From the NCBI GenBank assembly GCA_902575095.1, contig CACGPY010000003.1, positions 1 to 64,000 on the forward strand: a stretch of DNA of 64,000 nt, written 5' to 3'. Shown here in pieces: positions 29,907 through 40,008 of the stretch. This stretch comes from an uncultured Pelagibacteraceae bacterium. GTDB lineage: Bacteria; Pseudomonadota; Alphaproteobacteria; Pelagibacterales; Pelagibacteraceae. Numbering within the stretch: the first letter of the stretch is position 1; every line of letters begins with the position of its first letter. The translations under genes were made by a program, and so were the position numbers. The notes under the pieces are model-generated. The model was not told where the DNA came from and did no database searches. It saw only the letters and a list, made by a program, of their open reading frames with translations.

Positions 29907-31319
29907 ATGGAAAAAAAAGCCAAAATCATAGCTACTTTGGGACCAGCGATTTATAGCTCAACTAAACTTAAACAACTTGTAAATCTTGGAGTTGACGCTT
30001 TTAGAATTAATTTTAGCCATAACACTCATGGGATTAATAAAATTGTTTCAAAAATTAGAAAAATAGAGAGATCTACAAATAAAAAATTAGCTTTGATAGC
30101 AGATCTTCAAGGAGTAAAGCTTCGCGTGGGTAACATTAAAGGAGATAGTCAAAAAATTAAATACAATCAAAAATATATTTTTGATGCAAAAAGAAATATT
30201 GGCGATCATTCGAGAATTAATTTTCCTTATCCAAAAATTCTTAAAAAATTAAAAAAAGGTAACAAGATTTTAATTGATGATGGAAAGTTTACTTTTGTAG
30301 TTACTAAAAAAAAAGGAACAATCGTTACAACTATTTGTAAGAGTCAAAACTGCTTTATGAAAAGTAACAAAAGTGTTCATATTCCAAATTTTGATATTTC
30401 TTTTAACAAATTAACTTCTAAAGATAAAAAAGATATTAAAACAGCAATCAAACTTGGATGTAATTGGATAGCGCTATCATACCTTCAAAGTGAGAAATTA
30501 ATAATTGAAGCAAGAAAATTGATTAAAAAAGATATGGGTATTATTTCTAAAATTGAAAATAAACATGCATTGAAAAATATTATTAAAATAATTAAAGCTA
30601 CAGACTCAGTTATGATTGCCCGTGGTGATTTAGCAATAGATATCGGTCATAGTGAAGTTCCAAAAGTTCAATTAAGTCTTATAAAAAAATGTTCTCAATT
30701 TTCTAAATCTGTAATTGTCGCTACTCAAATGCTGGAAAGCATGATAGAAAATAATATAGCTACTAGAGCTGAAATAAACGATATTGCTTCAGCAATATTT
30801 CAAGGTGCTGATACTGTAATGTTATCGGCTGAAGCAGCGATTGGCAAATTTCCTACGCAAGCTGTTTCTACAATGACTGAAACGATACTTTCAACTGAAA
30901 AATATAAAAGAGAACATATAGAAGATTTTAAAAATTCTATAATTGCAAATAAAGATCCAGTTAAATCAATTCTTCTATCTGTAAAAGATATGGCGTATAA
31001 TTCAAATGTTAAGGCTATAATAGTATTTTCTAATTCTGGAAAGTCAGCTAAACTTGTTTCTGCTATGCGTCCAGCAGCTAAAATAGTAACTATTTCTCCC
31101 AATATAAACGTAAGTAGACAAGTGTCATTACTTTGGGGTGTTCAATCCGTTAATAGTAGAGATGCTAATGGATGGAAAGATATGATGTCTATATCAAAAG
31201 AAATAATAAAAAAGCTTAAATTTATTAAAAAAAATGATTTTGTTGTGATTACAGCTGGTTTGCCTTTTGGAAAAGCGGGTATGACAAATATGGTAAGACT
31301 TTATAAGGTAGGTACGTAA
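29907..31319 (+). CDS. pyk: Pyruvate kinase
   Basis: KIIATLGPA; FRINFSH; VMIARGDLAIDIG; VIVATQMLESMIEN; DTVMLSAEAAIGKFP. Confidence 0.95.
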   Translation: MEKKAKIIATLGPAIYSSTKLKQLVNLGVDAFRINFSHNTHGINKIVSKIRKIERSTNKKLALIADLQGVKLRVGNIKGDSQKIKYNQKYIFDAKRNIGDHSRINFPYPKILKKLKKGNKILIDDGKFTFVVTKKKGTIVTTICKSQNCFMKSNKSVHIPNFDISFNKLTSKDKKDIKTAIKLGCNWIALSYLQSEKLIIEARKLIKKDMGIISKIENKHALKNIIKIIKATDSVMIARGDLAIDIGHSEVPKVQLSLIKKCSQFSKSVIVATQMLESMIENNIATRAEINDIASAIFQGADTVMLSAEAAIGKFPTQAVSTMTETILSTEKYKREHIEDFKNSIIANKDPVKSILLSVKDMAYNSNVKAIIVFSNSGKSAKLVSAMRPAAKIVTISPNINVSRQVSLLWGVQSVNSRDANGWKDMMSISKEIIKKLKFIKKNDFVVITAGLPFGKAGMTNMVRLYKVGT

Positions 31320-31489
31320 TGCAAAATAATTATAGTGTGGATGAAATTTTGAGTGCTATTGATGATCTTCAAAAAATTAAGAAAGAAAAAAAAATAATTC
31401 CAATTAAAAATACTCCTAAGTCTGATATATCGAGTATTCCAAAAGATACTTTGAAGCTAATTGAGGAAGCTGAAAAAAATAAAAGCTAA
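31319..31489 (+). CDS. Small 56-aa protein translationally coupled to pyk (not in ORF track)
   Basis: TAATG overlap with pyk; MQNNYSVDEILSAIDDLQKIKKEKKIIPIKNTPKSDISSIPKDTLKLIEEAEKNKS. Confidence 0.6.
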   Translation: MQNNYSVDEILSAIDDLQKIKKEKKIIPIKNTPKSDISSIPKDTLKLIEEAEKNKS

Positions 31490-32490
31490 ATCAAGCCAGC
31501 AATTTGAATAGTAGTATCACACATTCTGTTTGAGAAACCCCACTCATTATCGTACCAAGAAAGTACCCTGCTAAATTTTCCTTTGATAACTTGAGTTTGA
31601 GTTAAATCAAAAATTGAACTGTGTGGATTGTGATTAAAGTCTTTAGAAACTAATGGTGCTGAATTTGTTGCTAAAATACCTTTTAGTGGACCATTTGCGG
31701 CTTTACTCATTGCATCATTTATACTTTCAGCTGTTACTTCTTTGATTGGTACAAAAGTAAGATCAATTAAAGATACGTTAGGAGTTGGTACTCTTATTGC
31801 GGTACCGTCTAATTTGCCTTTTAAACTTGGTAAAACAAGACTCATTGCTTTTGCAGCACCAGTAGATGTCGGTATCATTGCGTCTCCTGAAGCTCTGGCT
31901 CTCCTTAGATCTTTATGAAGAGTATCTAATAATTTTTGATCACCAGTATAACTATGAATTGTAGTCATGTAGCCGTACTCAATTCCAAAAGTATTTTCTA
32001 AAACCATAGCTACTGGAGCTAGACAATTGGTTGTACACGATCCATTTGAGATTATATTATGTTCTTTTTTTAATTCTTTGCTATTAACCCCTTGTACAAC
32101 AGTAAAATCTACCTCTTTAGCGGGAGCTGAGATAATTACTTTTTTAGCACCAGCTTTGATGTGTTTTCCAGCTGAAGTTTTATCTAAAAAGAAACCTGTG
32201 CACTCTAAAACAATATCAACACCAATTTTACCCCATGGAAGCTTAGCAGGATCTCTTTCAGCAAAAACTTTAATTTTTTGATCACCGATTTGAAATCCTT
32301 CGGTTGAAGTTTTAACCTCTTGGGTTAAAGTGCCGTGAGTACTATCAAATTTTATTAAATGCGCATTGGCTTCGATTGAACCAAGATCGTTAATTCCAAC
32401 AATTTGTATTTTACCTTTATAGTTTTCTAGAAGAGCTCTTAAAATTAATCTTCCTATTCTTCCAAATCCGTTTATTCCAACTTTGATCAT
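31486..32490 (-). CDS. gap: Glyceraldehyde-3-phosphate dehydrogenase, type I
   Basis: INGFGRIGRLILRA; ISNGSCTTNCLAPVA; SWYDNEWGFSNRM. Confidence 0.97.
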   Translation of the reverse strand: MIKVGINGFGRIGRLILRALLENYKGKIQIVGINDLGSIEANAHLIKFDSTHGTLTQEVKTSTEGFQIGDQKIKVFAERDPAKLPWGKIGVDIVLECTGFFLDKTSAGKHIKAGAKKVIISAPAKEVDFTVVQGVNSKELKKEHNIISNGSCTTNCLAPVAMVLENTFGIEYGYMTTIHSYTGDQKLLDTLHKDLRRARASGDAMIPTSTGAAKAMSLVLPSLKGKLDGTAIRVPTPNVSLIDLTFVPIKEVTAESINDAMSKAANGPLKGILATNSAPLVSKDFNHNPHSSIFDLTQTQVIKGKFSRVLSWYDNEWGFSNRMCDTTIQIAGLI

Positions 32491-32492
32491 TT

Positions 32493-32849
32493 TTATACGT
32501 ATTTAAATACAATCACAAAATATGCAACACAAATAATAGTTGCTATCCACAACATGCTACCTACTAAACCAAGCCATGCTAAATGAATAAATGCGCTTCC
32601 CAATAAAGAAACAAAAAGTCTGTCACCTCTAGTGGTATCTAATCCTAAAATTCCTTTTCTAGGACTCCCTCCTGGAGAATATTTTTCCCAAATTAACATT
32701 ACTGTTATGCAAAGAGCTATGAAGATAAAAAATGAGGCTGTTTGCCAAGTCCATGCCATCCACGAAAATAAATCAAAATCAAAAAAACCCTTTTCTTTAG
32801 CTTTTCCAACATCACCCCAAGTAGCTGCGTGTAATTTTTTAAAAATCAT
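32493..32849 (-). CDS. DUF2160-family small membrane protein of glycerol ABC transporter
   Basis: 118 aa, WEKYSPGGSPRKGILGLDTTRGDRLFVSLLGSAFIHLAWLG; position in glp cluster. Confidence 0.85.
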   Translation of the reverse strand: MIFKKLHAATWGDVGKAKEKGFFDFDLFSWMAWTWQTASFFIFIALCITVMLIWEKYSPGGSPRKGILGLDTTRGDRLFVSLLGSAFIHLAWLGLVGSMLWIATIICVAYFVIVFKYV

Positions 32850-33646
32850 ACTCTGCCCATCGCAAACCCTTTGGCAATATAATTTCTAACAAAGTAAATT
32901 ACTATTGCTCCAGGAATTATTGTTAAACTTCCCGCTGCTGCAAGAAGACCTAGTTCGTATCCAGAGGTGCTCGCTGTTCTTGTCATCGTTGCTGCTATTG
33001 GTTTCGCTTCTGTTGCTGTTAAAGTTTTAGCCAATAACAACTCAACCCAAGAAAACATAAAACAGAAAAACATTGTGATACCTATTCCTGCAGCTATTGT
33101 AGGAATAAATATTTTGAAGAAAAATCTATTGAAAGAGTAACCATCTACATAAGCTGTTTCATCTAACTCTTTTGGTACAGCTGACATGAATCCCTCTAAA
33201 ATCCATACAGCTAACGGAATGTTGAATAAACAATGTGACAAAGCTACAGCGATATGAGTATCAAATAAATTTACTGATGAATAAAATTGAAAGAATGGTA
33301 GAGCAAATACAGCAGGTGGTGCCATTCGGTTAGTTAAAAGCCAGAAGAATAAATGTTTGTCCCCTAAAAATTTATATCTAGAAAAAGCATAAGCTGCAGG
33401 CAAAGCAGCTGCAACTGATATAACCGTATTAAAAACCGTGTAGGTAATTGAGTTCACGTAACCCATATACCAAGTGCTATCTGTAAATATCTTTACATAG
33501 TTCTCAGTCGTAAATTCTCGTGGCCATAAAGAATAAGTATTTATAATCTCAGTCGTTGTCTTAAAAGACATGTTGATTAACCAATAAATTGGCAGCATTA
33601 AAAAAAGAATATAAAGCGTTGGCACTAACCACTTATATTTCTTCAT
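32846..33646 (-). CDS. glpQ: Glycerol ABC transporter permease
   Basis: MalG-type permease, ELDETAYVDGYSFNRFFFKIFIPTIAAGI. Confidence 0.88.
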   Translation of the reverse strand: MKKYKWLVPTLYILFLMLPIYWLINMSFKTTTEIINTYSLWPREFTTENYVKIFTDSTWYMGYVNSITYTVFNTVISVAAALPAAYAFSRYKFLGDKHLFFWLLTNRMAPPAVFALPFFQFYSSVNLFDTHIAVALSHCLFNIPLAVWILEGFMSAVPKELDETAYVDGYSFNRFFFKIFIPTIAAGIGITMFFCFMFSWVELLLAKTLTATEAKPIAATMTRTASTSGYELGLLAAAGSLTIIPGAIVIYFVRNYIAKGFAMGRV

Positions 33647-34509
33647 GACTTAACCTCATTTTTCATCATTAAACTGTAAAATACCCAACATACTAATAAA
33701 ACTATAAAGAAATATATTAATGACATTGCAGCTGCAGGGCCTAAATCAAATTGACCTAATGCCATCTTAACTAAATCTATTGATAAAAATGCTGTAGCAT
33801 TTCCTGGACCGCCACCTGTTAATACGAATGGTTCAGTGTAAATCATAAAGCTATCCATAAATCTTAAAAGAATAGCTAAGGTTAAAACTTTTTTCATTTT
33901 TGGAAGTTCAATGTATCTAAAAGTAGCCCAGCGACTTGCGCCATCAATTTCTGCAGCTTGATAATAAGCTGGTTGAATTGAATTTAATCCCGCATAAGAT
34001 AAAAGGACTACAAGTGATGTCCAGTGCCAAACATCCATTAATATAGTGGTAAACCAAGCATCACCAGGTTGTTGAGTAAAATTAAAATCAAACCCAATAG
34101 CATTAAGTGAATATCCTAAAAAACCTATGTCAGGTAATGCAAATATATTCCACATTGCACCAACAACATTCCACGGAATCAAAAGAGGCATCGACATTAG
34201 AATTAAACATACTGGAACACCCCAACCTTTTTTTGGCATTGTTAAAGCTATTCCAATACCAAGTGGTATTTGAATTAACAAAATTATAAATGTGAAAGCG
34301 ATTTGCCTACCTAAAGCGTCATGAAATCTTTCTGATAACAAAATTTGTTTAAACCATCTTGTTCCTTCCCAAGCAAATACGTTATTACCAAAAGTCTCTT
34401 GAAAAGAGTAATTGACAACAGTCATCAATGGAATAGCTGCATTAAATGCCACTAGTACAAAGACGGGAACAACAAAGAACCAAGCTTTTTGATTAATAGT
34501 TTTATTCAT
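33643..34509 (-). CDS. glpP: Glycerol ABC transporter permease
   Basis: MalF-type permease, YQAAEIDGASRWATFRYIELPKMKKVL. Confidence 0.88.
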   Translation of the reverse strand: MNKTINQKAWFFVVPVFVLVAFNAAIPLMTVVNYSFQETFGNNVFAWEGTRWFKQILLSERFHDALGRQIAFTFIILLIQIPLGIGIALTMPKKGWGVPVCLILMSMPLLIPWNVVGAMWNIFALPDIGFLGYSLNAIGFDFNFTQQPGDAWFTTILMDVWHWTSLVVLLSYAGLNSIQPAYYQAAEIDGASRWATFRYIELPKMKKVLTLAILLRFMDSFMIYTEPFVLTGGGPGNATAFLSIDLVKMALGQFDLGPAAAMSLIYFFIVLLVCWVFYSLMMKNEVKS

Positions 34510-35570
34510 TATTCAATTATCCAGTTATCTCCATAAACAAAAGTATATTTTTGATCGAAATTAATATGTGCGCTTCCGCTAGGAATTTCTGTAGAGGCAT
34601 TTGATAAAACTTTAATTGTTCCTCCTCTACACTCTGTATCAATAATTTTGTGTCTTCCAGTATTGCTAACTCTTTTTATTTTGACTGGAATACCTTTGTC
34701 AGAAAAATTAATAAATTCTGGTCTTATTCCTAATTGTGTTTTTTGAAAATTATTTTTCTTAATATTTGAATTACTTTGTATTTCTTGTCCTGCAAAATTT
34801 ATTTGCCCATTTTTTATTTGGCAAGGTAAAATGTTCATACCTGGAGACCCGATAAAGTGACCAACAAAAGTATGTTTCGGCTTCTCGAATAATTCTACGG
34901 GAGTTCCAGTTTGAACTATTTGTCCTTCATGCATAACAACAACTTGATCTGCAAAAGTTAGGGCTTCGGTTTGATCATGAGTAACGTAAATCATTGTCCG
35001 ATTTATTTTTTGGTGTAATTCTTTTAATTTAGATCTTAAAATCCATTTAAGATGTGGGTCAATTACAGTTAAAGGTTCATCAAACATAATTACATTAACA
35101 TCTGATCTGACTAATCCTCTTCCCAACGAAATTTTTTGTTTACCGTCTGCTGTCAAACCAGAGGCTCTATTGTCTAATGTTGATGTTAATTCTAGCATTT
35201 CTGCTATTTCTCTAACTTTAGAGTCAATTTCTGTATCAGAAAGATTTCTATTTTTTAAAGGAAAAGCTAAATTGTCATAGACTGTCATCGTGTCATAGAT
35301 GACAGGAAATTGAAATATTTGAGCTATATCTCTTTCAACTGGGTTCAAAGACGTTACATTTTTATCATCAAATAATATATCCCCTTTAGAAGGTTTAATT
35401 AATCCTGAAATGATATTTAAAAGTGTTGTCTTTCCACAGCCAGAGGGGCCTAATAAAGCGTAAGCTCCTCCATCTTTCCAATCAATGTTTACATCTCTTA
35501 ATACTAAATCTGCATCAGTATAGTTAGAAACATAACTGTGGCTTAAATTATTTAGTGTTATTTTAGCCAT
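34509..35570 (-). CDS. glpT: Glycerol ABC transporter ATP-binding protein
   Basis: GPSGCGKTTLLNIISGL; degenerate signature GLTADGKQKISLGRGLV; MFDEPLTVIDP. Confidence 0.88.
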   Translation of the reverse strand: MAKITLNNLSHSYVSNYTDADLVLRDVNIDWKDGGAYALLGPSGCGKTTLLNIISGLIKPSKGDILFDDKNVTSLNPVERDIAQIFQFPVIYDTMTVYDNLAFPLKNRNLSDTEIDSKVREIAEMLELTSTLDNRASGLTADGKQKISLGRGLVRSDVNVIMFDEPLTVIDPHLKWILRSKLKELHQKINRTMIYVTHDQTEALTFADQVVVMHEGQIVQTGTPVELFEKPKHTFVGHFIGSPGMNILPCQIKNGQINFAGQEIQSNSNIKKNNFQKTQLGIRPEFINFSDKGIPVKIKRVSNTGRHKIIDTECRGGTIKVLSNASTEIPSGSAHINFDQKYTFVYGDNWIIE

Positions 35571-36627
35571 GGTTTACCAATCTGTTATTCTCATCAAAAT
35601 ATAAAAATTCATCTATATTCATAAATAATTTTGTATTTTCACCTATATTTTTTTGTTGAATACCATTGGATAAAGAAACCCAATTTAAGTTTCCGTTAGT
35701 AAAATGTATTAAACTTTCTGAGCCACTAAGCTCAGAAATTAAAACTTTACCATTAATTTCAACGGTATTATTTCCCTCTTTGTAGGTCGTTATGTTATGA
35801 GGTCTAATTCCTATTTTATAATTTCCATCTTTTATTTTTACATTAGATTTCCACTGAACATTGTTTTCAGTTAACTTGCAAATGTCTCCACTTTTAGAAA
35901 TTTCTGCAATATTCATTGGTGGATCACTGAAAACTTTTGCTGACGTTAAATTTTCAGGTTTATTATAAACATCTAAAGTCTTTCCATATTGAATAATTTT
36001 TCCTTCTAGAATAGTTGCTGTATTACCGCCAATCATAAGAGCATCGGATGGTTCAGTTGTTGCGTAAACAACAATACATTCTCTATCTTCAAATAATTTT
36101 GGAAGTTCTTCTCTTAATTCTTCTCGAAGTTTAAAATCTAAATTAGCTAAGGGCTCGTCTAATAAAATTAAATCTGAGTCTTTTACTAATGCTCTTGCTA
36201 AAGCTGTTCTTTGCTGCTGTCCTCCAGATAATTCGTCGGGTTTTTTATTAAGCATTGCAGATAATTTTAATAATTCTGCAACCTTTCCAACTCTTTCTTT
36301 TATCTCATCTGAATTAACACCGGTTATTTTTAAAGGTGATGCTATATTTTCATATACTGTAAAACTTGGGTAATTTATAAATTGTTGGTAAACCATAGAT
36401 ACATTTCTTTTTTGAACTTGTTTACCAGTAACATTTTCTCCATTGAACCAAACCTCACCATTTGTTGGTTTGTCCAAGCCTGCCATGATTTGCATTAAAG
36501 TTGTTTTTCCAGCTAACGTTGATCCAAGAAGTACGTTGATGGTATTTTTTTCTAATTTGATATTTGTAGGATAAATATGAGTTTCTATTCCAACTTTTTT
36601 TTCAACATTTTTTAATTCTAGGCTCAT
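35563..36627 (-). CDS. glpS: Glycerol ABC transporter ATP-binding protein
   Basis: Likely start [56 protein letters not shown]. Confidence 0.88.
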   Translation of the reverse strand: MSLELKNVEKKVGIETHIYPTNIKLEKNTINVLLGSTLAGKTTLMQIMAGLDKPTNGEVWFNGENVTGKQVQKRNVSMVYQQFINYPSFTVYENIASPLKITGVNSDEIKERVGKVAELLKLSAMLNKKPDELSGGQQQRTALARALVKDSDLILLDEPLANLDFKLREELREELPKLFEDRECIVVYATTEPSDALMIGGNTATILEGKIIQYGKTLDVYNKPENLTSAKVFSDPPMNIAEISKSGDICKLTENNVQWKSNVKIKDGNYKIGIRPHNITTYKEGNNTVEINGKVLISELSGSESLIHFTNGNLNWVSLSNGIQQKNIGENTKLFMNIDEFLYFDENNRLVNHG

Positions 36628-36649
36628 AATTTGTAATTTAGTTTTAAAA

Positions 36650-36674
36650 AAAGGGGGCAGCAAGTGCCCCCTTT
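36650..36674 (-). terminator. Intercistronic hairpin between glycerol SBP gene and glpS
   Basis: aaagggggca-gcaag-tgcccccttt; perfect 10-bp stem, 5-nt loop. Confidence 0.75.
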
Positions 36675-36694
36675 AAATTTAGATTAACCTATTA

Positions 36695-38425
36695 CTATTT
36701 CCAAGCTTTCGCGTATGGAACAGTTTTTCCTTGAGGTTTCTCGTTACGTTTTGCTTTTGGTGAACCTTTTTTATTTAACCAATAAGAAGCTTCTCTTGGT
36801 TTATTAAGTCTAGGTCCACATCCACCGTATGCGTTACTACCTTTATCAGCAGCTTCCATACGAGACATAACTAAGTCCATCTCTTCTGCAAGACGATCCA
36901 TAGCTTGTTGTGGAGTAAACGCACCTGAGTTTACATCTCCAATTTGTTGCCACCAGATTTGTGCTAACTTCGGATAATCCGGAACGTTAATACCTGTTGG
37001 TGACCAAATGTTTCTGTTGTCAGATCTGTAGAATTCTACAAGTCCACCTAATGCATCAGCTCTTTCAGTGAAAGATTTGTGATCGATTGAACTATCTCTA
37101 ATGATAGTTAAACCAACGTGACTTTTCTTAAGGTCTACAGTTTTTGATACAACGAATTGAGCGTACAACCATGCAGCTTTTCTATTTTTAACTGGTGTAG
37201 ACTTAAATAAAGTCCATGATCCAGCATCTTGATATCCAAGCTTCATTCCTTGTTCCCAATAAGGTCCTTTTGGTGATGGACCCATTCTCCATAACGGCTT
37301 ACCATCCTTATCAACAACTTTATTGTTAGGATTTTTTCCTACTAAAGATGCTGTGAATGCAGTGTACCAGAAGATTTGCTGAGCAACGTTTCCAGAAGAT
37401 AGAGAAGGTAAAGACTGATAAAAGTCCATAGCCGCTGCTCCTGGAGGTGCATAGTTTCTTAACCACTCATCCCATTTTCTGATTGCATATACTGCAGCTG
37501 GACCGTTAGCGGCTCCACCTCTTGTTACAGAAGCGCCAACTGGGTTACAAGAACCTTTTTCCATTCTTATTCCCCACTCGTCCACTGGTATACCATTAGG
37601 TTTCCCAACGTCACCTGCGCCAGCCATAGACAACCACGCGTCAGTCATTCTCCAACCTAAGTCAGGAGCTCTTTTACCGTAGTCCATGTGACCGTAAATT
37701 TGAACACCATCAATTGTCTTCACATCTTCTGAGAAGTATTTTGCGATGTCTTCATAAGCAGACCAGTTTAAAGGAACACCTAAGTCGTATCCGTATTTCG
37801 CTTTAAAACCTTTTTTAATTTCAGGTCTGTCAAACCAATCTTTTCTAAACCAGTAAAGGTTAGCAAATTGTTGGTCAGGTAATTGATATAAGTCTCCATC
37901 CGGTCCAGTTGTAAACTGTTTACCGATGAAATCATCAATATCCAAAGTTGGTAAAGTTACATCTTTACCTTCTCCAGCCATCCATTTTGTCAAATTAACT
38001 GCTTGTTGCATTCTAGCGTGAGTACCAATCAAATCAGAGTCATTGATATACGCATCGTAAATACTTACGTTAGTTTGCATTTGTGTTTGCACAGCCATTA
38101 CAACATCACCTTCACCAAGTAACTGGTGATTAACTTTAATCCCAGTGATTTCCTCAAAAGCTTTTGTTAAAACTTTTGACTCATACTCGTGCGTTGGAAT
38201 AGTTTCAGACAATACTTTAATTGACATTCCTTTGAATGGCTTTGCAGCATTGTGGAACCACTCTAGTTCTTTCTCTCTTTCTTTTGCAGATAAAGTTGAA
38301 AGACTAAATTCTCCATTAGACCATTTCTTGATTGCAGCCATGTGACCGTCTGCAAATGCACTAGAAATAGTTACGATTGAAAATGATACAGCAACAGCTA
38401 AGAAAGTTTTTAATGTTTTAAACAT
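36695..38425 (-). CDS. glpV: Glycerol ABC transporter substrate-binding protein
   Basis: Likely start MFKTLKTFLAVAVSFSIVTISSAFADGHM signal peptide; EITGIKVNHQLLGEGDVV; cluster context. Confidence 0.9.
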   Translation of the reverse strand: MFKTLKTFLAVAVSFSIVTISSAFADGHMAAIKKWSNGEFSLSTLSAKEREKELEWFHNAAKPFKGMSIKVLSETIPTHEYESKVLTKAFEEITGIKVNHQLLGEGDVVMAVQTQMQTNVSIYDAYINDSDLIGTHARMQQAVNLTKWMAGEGKDVTLPTLDIDDFIGKQFTTGPDGDLYQLPDQQFANLYWFRKDWFDRPEIKKGFKAKYGYDLGVPLNWSAYEDIAKYFSEDVKTIDGVQIYGHMDYGKRAPDLGWRMTDAWLSMAGAGDVGKPNGIPVDEWGIRMEKGSCNPVGASVTRGGAANGPAAVYAIRKWDEWLRNYAPPGAAAMDFYQSLPSLSSGNVAQQIFWYTAFTASLVGKNPNNKVVDKDGKPLWRMGPSPKGPYWEQGMKLGYQDAGSWTLFKSTPVKNRKAAWLYAQFVVSKTVDLKKSHVGLTIIRDSSIDHKSFTERADALGGLVEFYRSDNRNIWSPTGINVPDYPKLAQIWWQQIGDVNSGAFTPQQAMDRLAEEMDLVMSRMEAADKGSNAYGGCGPRLNKPREASYWLNKKGSPKAKRNEKPQGKTVPYAKAWK

Positions 38426-38526
38426 TTTTATTTCCCCCATTGTTGTTTTTAATGAAGTATTATTGAACCAAAATTAACCCAAAGTGTACAGAGGTTTATT
38501 AGTTTATTATACAACTTGAAGGTGTA

Positions 38527-40008
38527 TTAATTGCTTAAAGTTTTTTTGATAGCCGCCGACCATCCTGTTAAAAGTTTATTTCTAAAAGGATTTTTCATTT
38601 TAGGATAGAATTTTTTATCTAAGTGCCAATTTTTAGAAATATCTTTTAATGATTTATATACTCCAATTTGTAAACCTGCCATAAAAGCTGCGCCAAGGGC
38701 TGTGGTTTCTTGAACTTTTGGTCTTAAAACTTTTACATTAACTATGTCAGATAAAAATTGGGAAAACCAATTATTCATAACCATTCCACCATCAACTTTT
38801 ACTATTTTAGGTCTTAAACCATCGTGTTTCATTGCTTCAAATAAATCATAAGTTTGATAGGCAACAGCTTCTATTGTAGCTCTTACTATTTCTTTTGGGC
38901 TTGTATCCCTAGTTATACCACTTAAAACCCCTCTTGCGTTTGCATCCCAGTAAGGAGCTCCTAGCCCAGTAAAAGCTGGCACTAGGTAAATATTGTTATT
39001 ATCTTTTAAAGATTTTACAATTTTTTCTGTTTCTGGGGCTTTCTTAAAAAATTTCATTCTATCTCTAAGCCATTGAACACCTGCACCTGCTATAAATATT
39101 GATCCTTCCATAGCATATGTAGTTTTACCATTTATTCTATATGCAATTGTAGTAAGTAATCTATTCTTTGAATAAATCTTTTTACTACCTGTATTGAGTA
39201 AAACAAATGCACCCGTACCATACGTGCTTTTTAGAGATCCTGGTTCAAAACAACATTGACCAATAGTAGCTGATTGTTGGTCCCCTACTACGCCATTTAT
39301 AGGGATAGTTTTACCTGTAATAGATGAATGGGTTTGACCATAATCATCGGCACAATCTTTTACTTCAGGAAGAATGTGTTTTTTAATTTTTAAAAGATTT
39401 AGAATTGTATCATCCCATTTATTTGAACTAATATTATAAATCATTGTCCTGCTAGCATTTGTAGCATCAGTCGCGTGTATCTTTCCTCGAGTTAATCTCC
39501 AAATTAAAAAGCTATCAACTGTTCCAAACAATAATTGTTTTTTATTCATTAGTTGTCTTGCTTTAGAAACATGGTCTAATATCCATTTAATTTTTGTTCC
39601 TGAAAAATAAGAATCAATTAAAAGACCTGTTTTGTTGAAGATCATAGTATCTTTATTTTGTTTTCTTAATTTTTTACAAAATTCCTCTTGTCTACGATCT
39701 TGCCAAACAATTGCATTGTAAACAGGCTTACCTGTTTTTTTGTCCCACAAAACAGTAGTTTCTCTTTGATTTGTGATACCTATGCTTAAAATTTCACCTT
39801 TTAATCTTTTTGCTTTTTGAATAGCATCTTTTAAAGTTTTTAAAGTTGTTCTCCAAATTTCCTCTGGATTATGCTCTACCCAACCACTTTTTGGAAAATA
39901 TTGTGTAAATTCTTTTTGCGAAGAAAAAACTGGTTTACCTTTCAAGTCGAATAATATTGTTCGATTTGAAGTAGTCCCAGCATCAATTGAAATAATAAAT
40001 TTCTTCAT
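38527..40008 (-). CDS. glpK: Glycerol kinase
   Basis: IISIDAGTTSNRTILFD; WVEHNPEEIW; NQRETTVLWDKKTGKPVYNAIVWQDRR; GDQQSATIGQ. Confidence 0.96.
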   Translation of the reverse strand: MKKFIISIDAGTTSNRTILFDLKGKPVFSSQKEFTQYFPKSGWVEHNPEEIWRTTLKTLKDAIQKAKRLKGEILSIGITNQRETTVLWDKKTGKPVYNAIVWQDRRQEEFCKKLRKQNKDTMIFNKTGLLIDSYFSGTKIKWILDHVSKARQLMNKKQLLFGTVDSFLIWRLTRGKIHATDATNASRTMIYNISSNKWDDTILNLLKIKKHILPEVKDCADDYGQTHSSITGKTIPINGVVGDQQSATIGQCCFEPGSLKSTYGTGAFVLLNTGSKKIYSKNRLLTTIAYRINGKTTYAMEGSIFIAGAGVQWLRDRMKFFKKAPETEKIVKSLKDNNNIYLVPAFTGLGAPYWDANARGVLSGITRDTSPKEIVRATIEAVAYQTYDLFEAMKHDGLRPKIVKVDGGMVMNNWFSQFLSDIVNVKVLRPKVQETTALGAAFMAGLQIGVYKSLKDISKNWHLDKKFYPKMKNPFRNKLLTGWSAAIKKTLSN

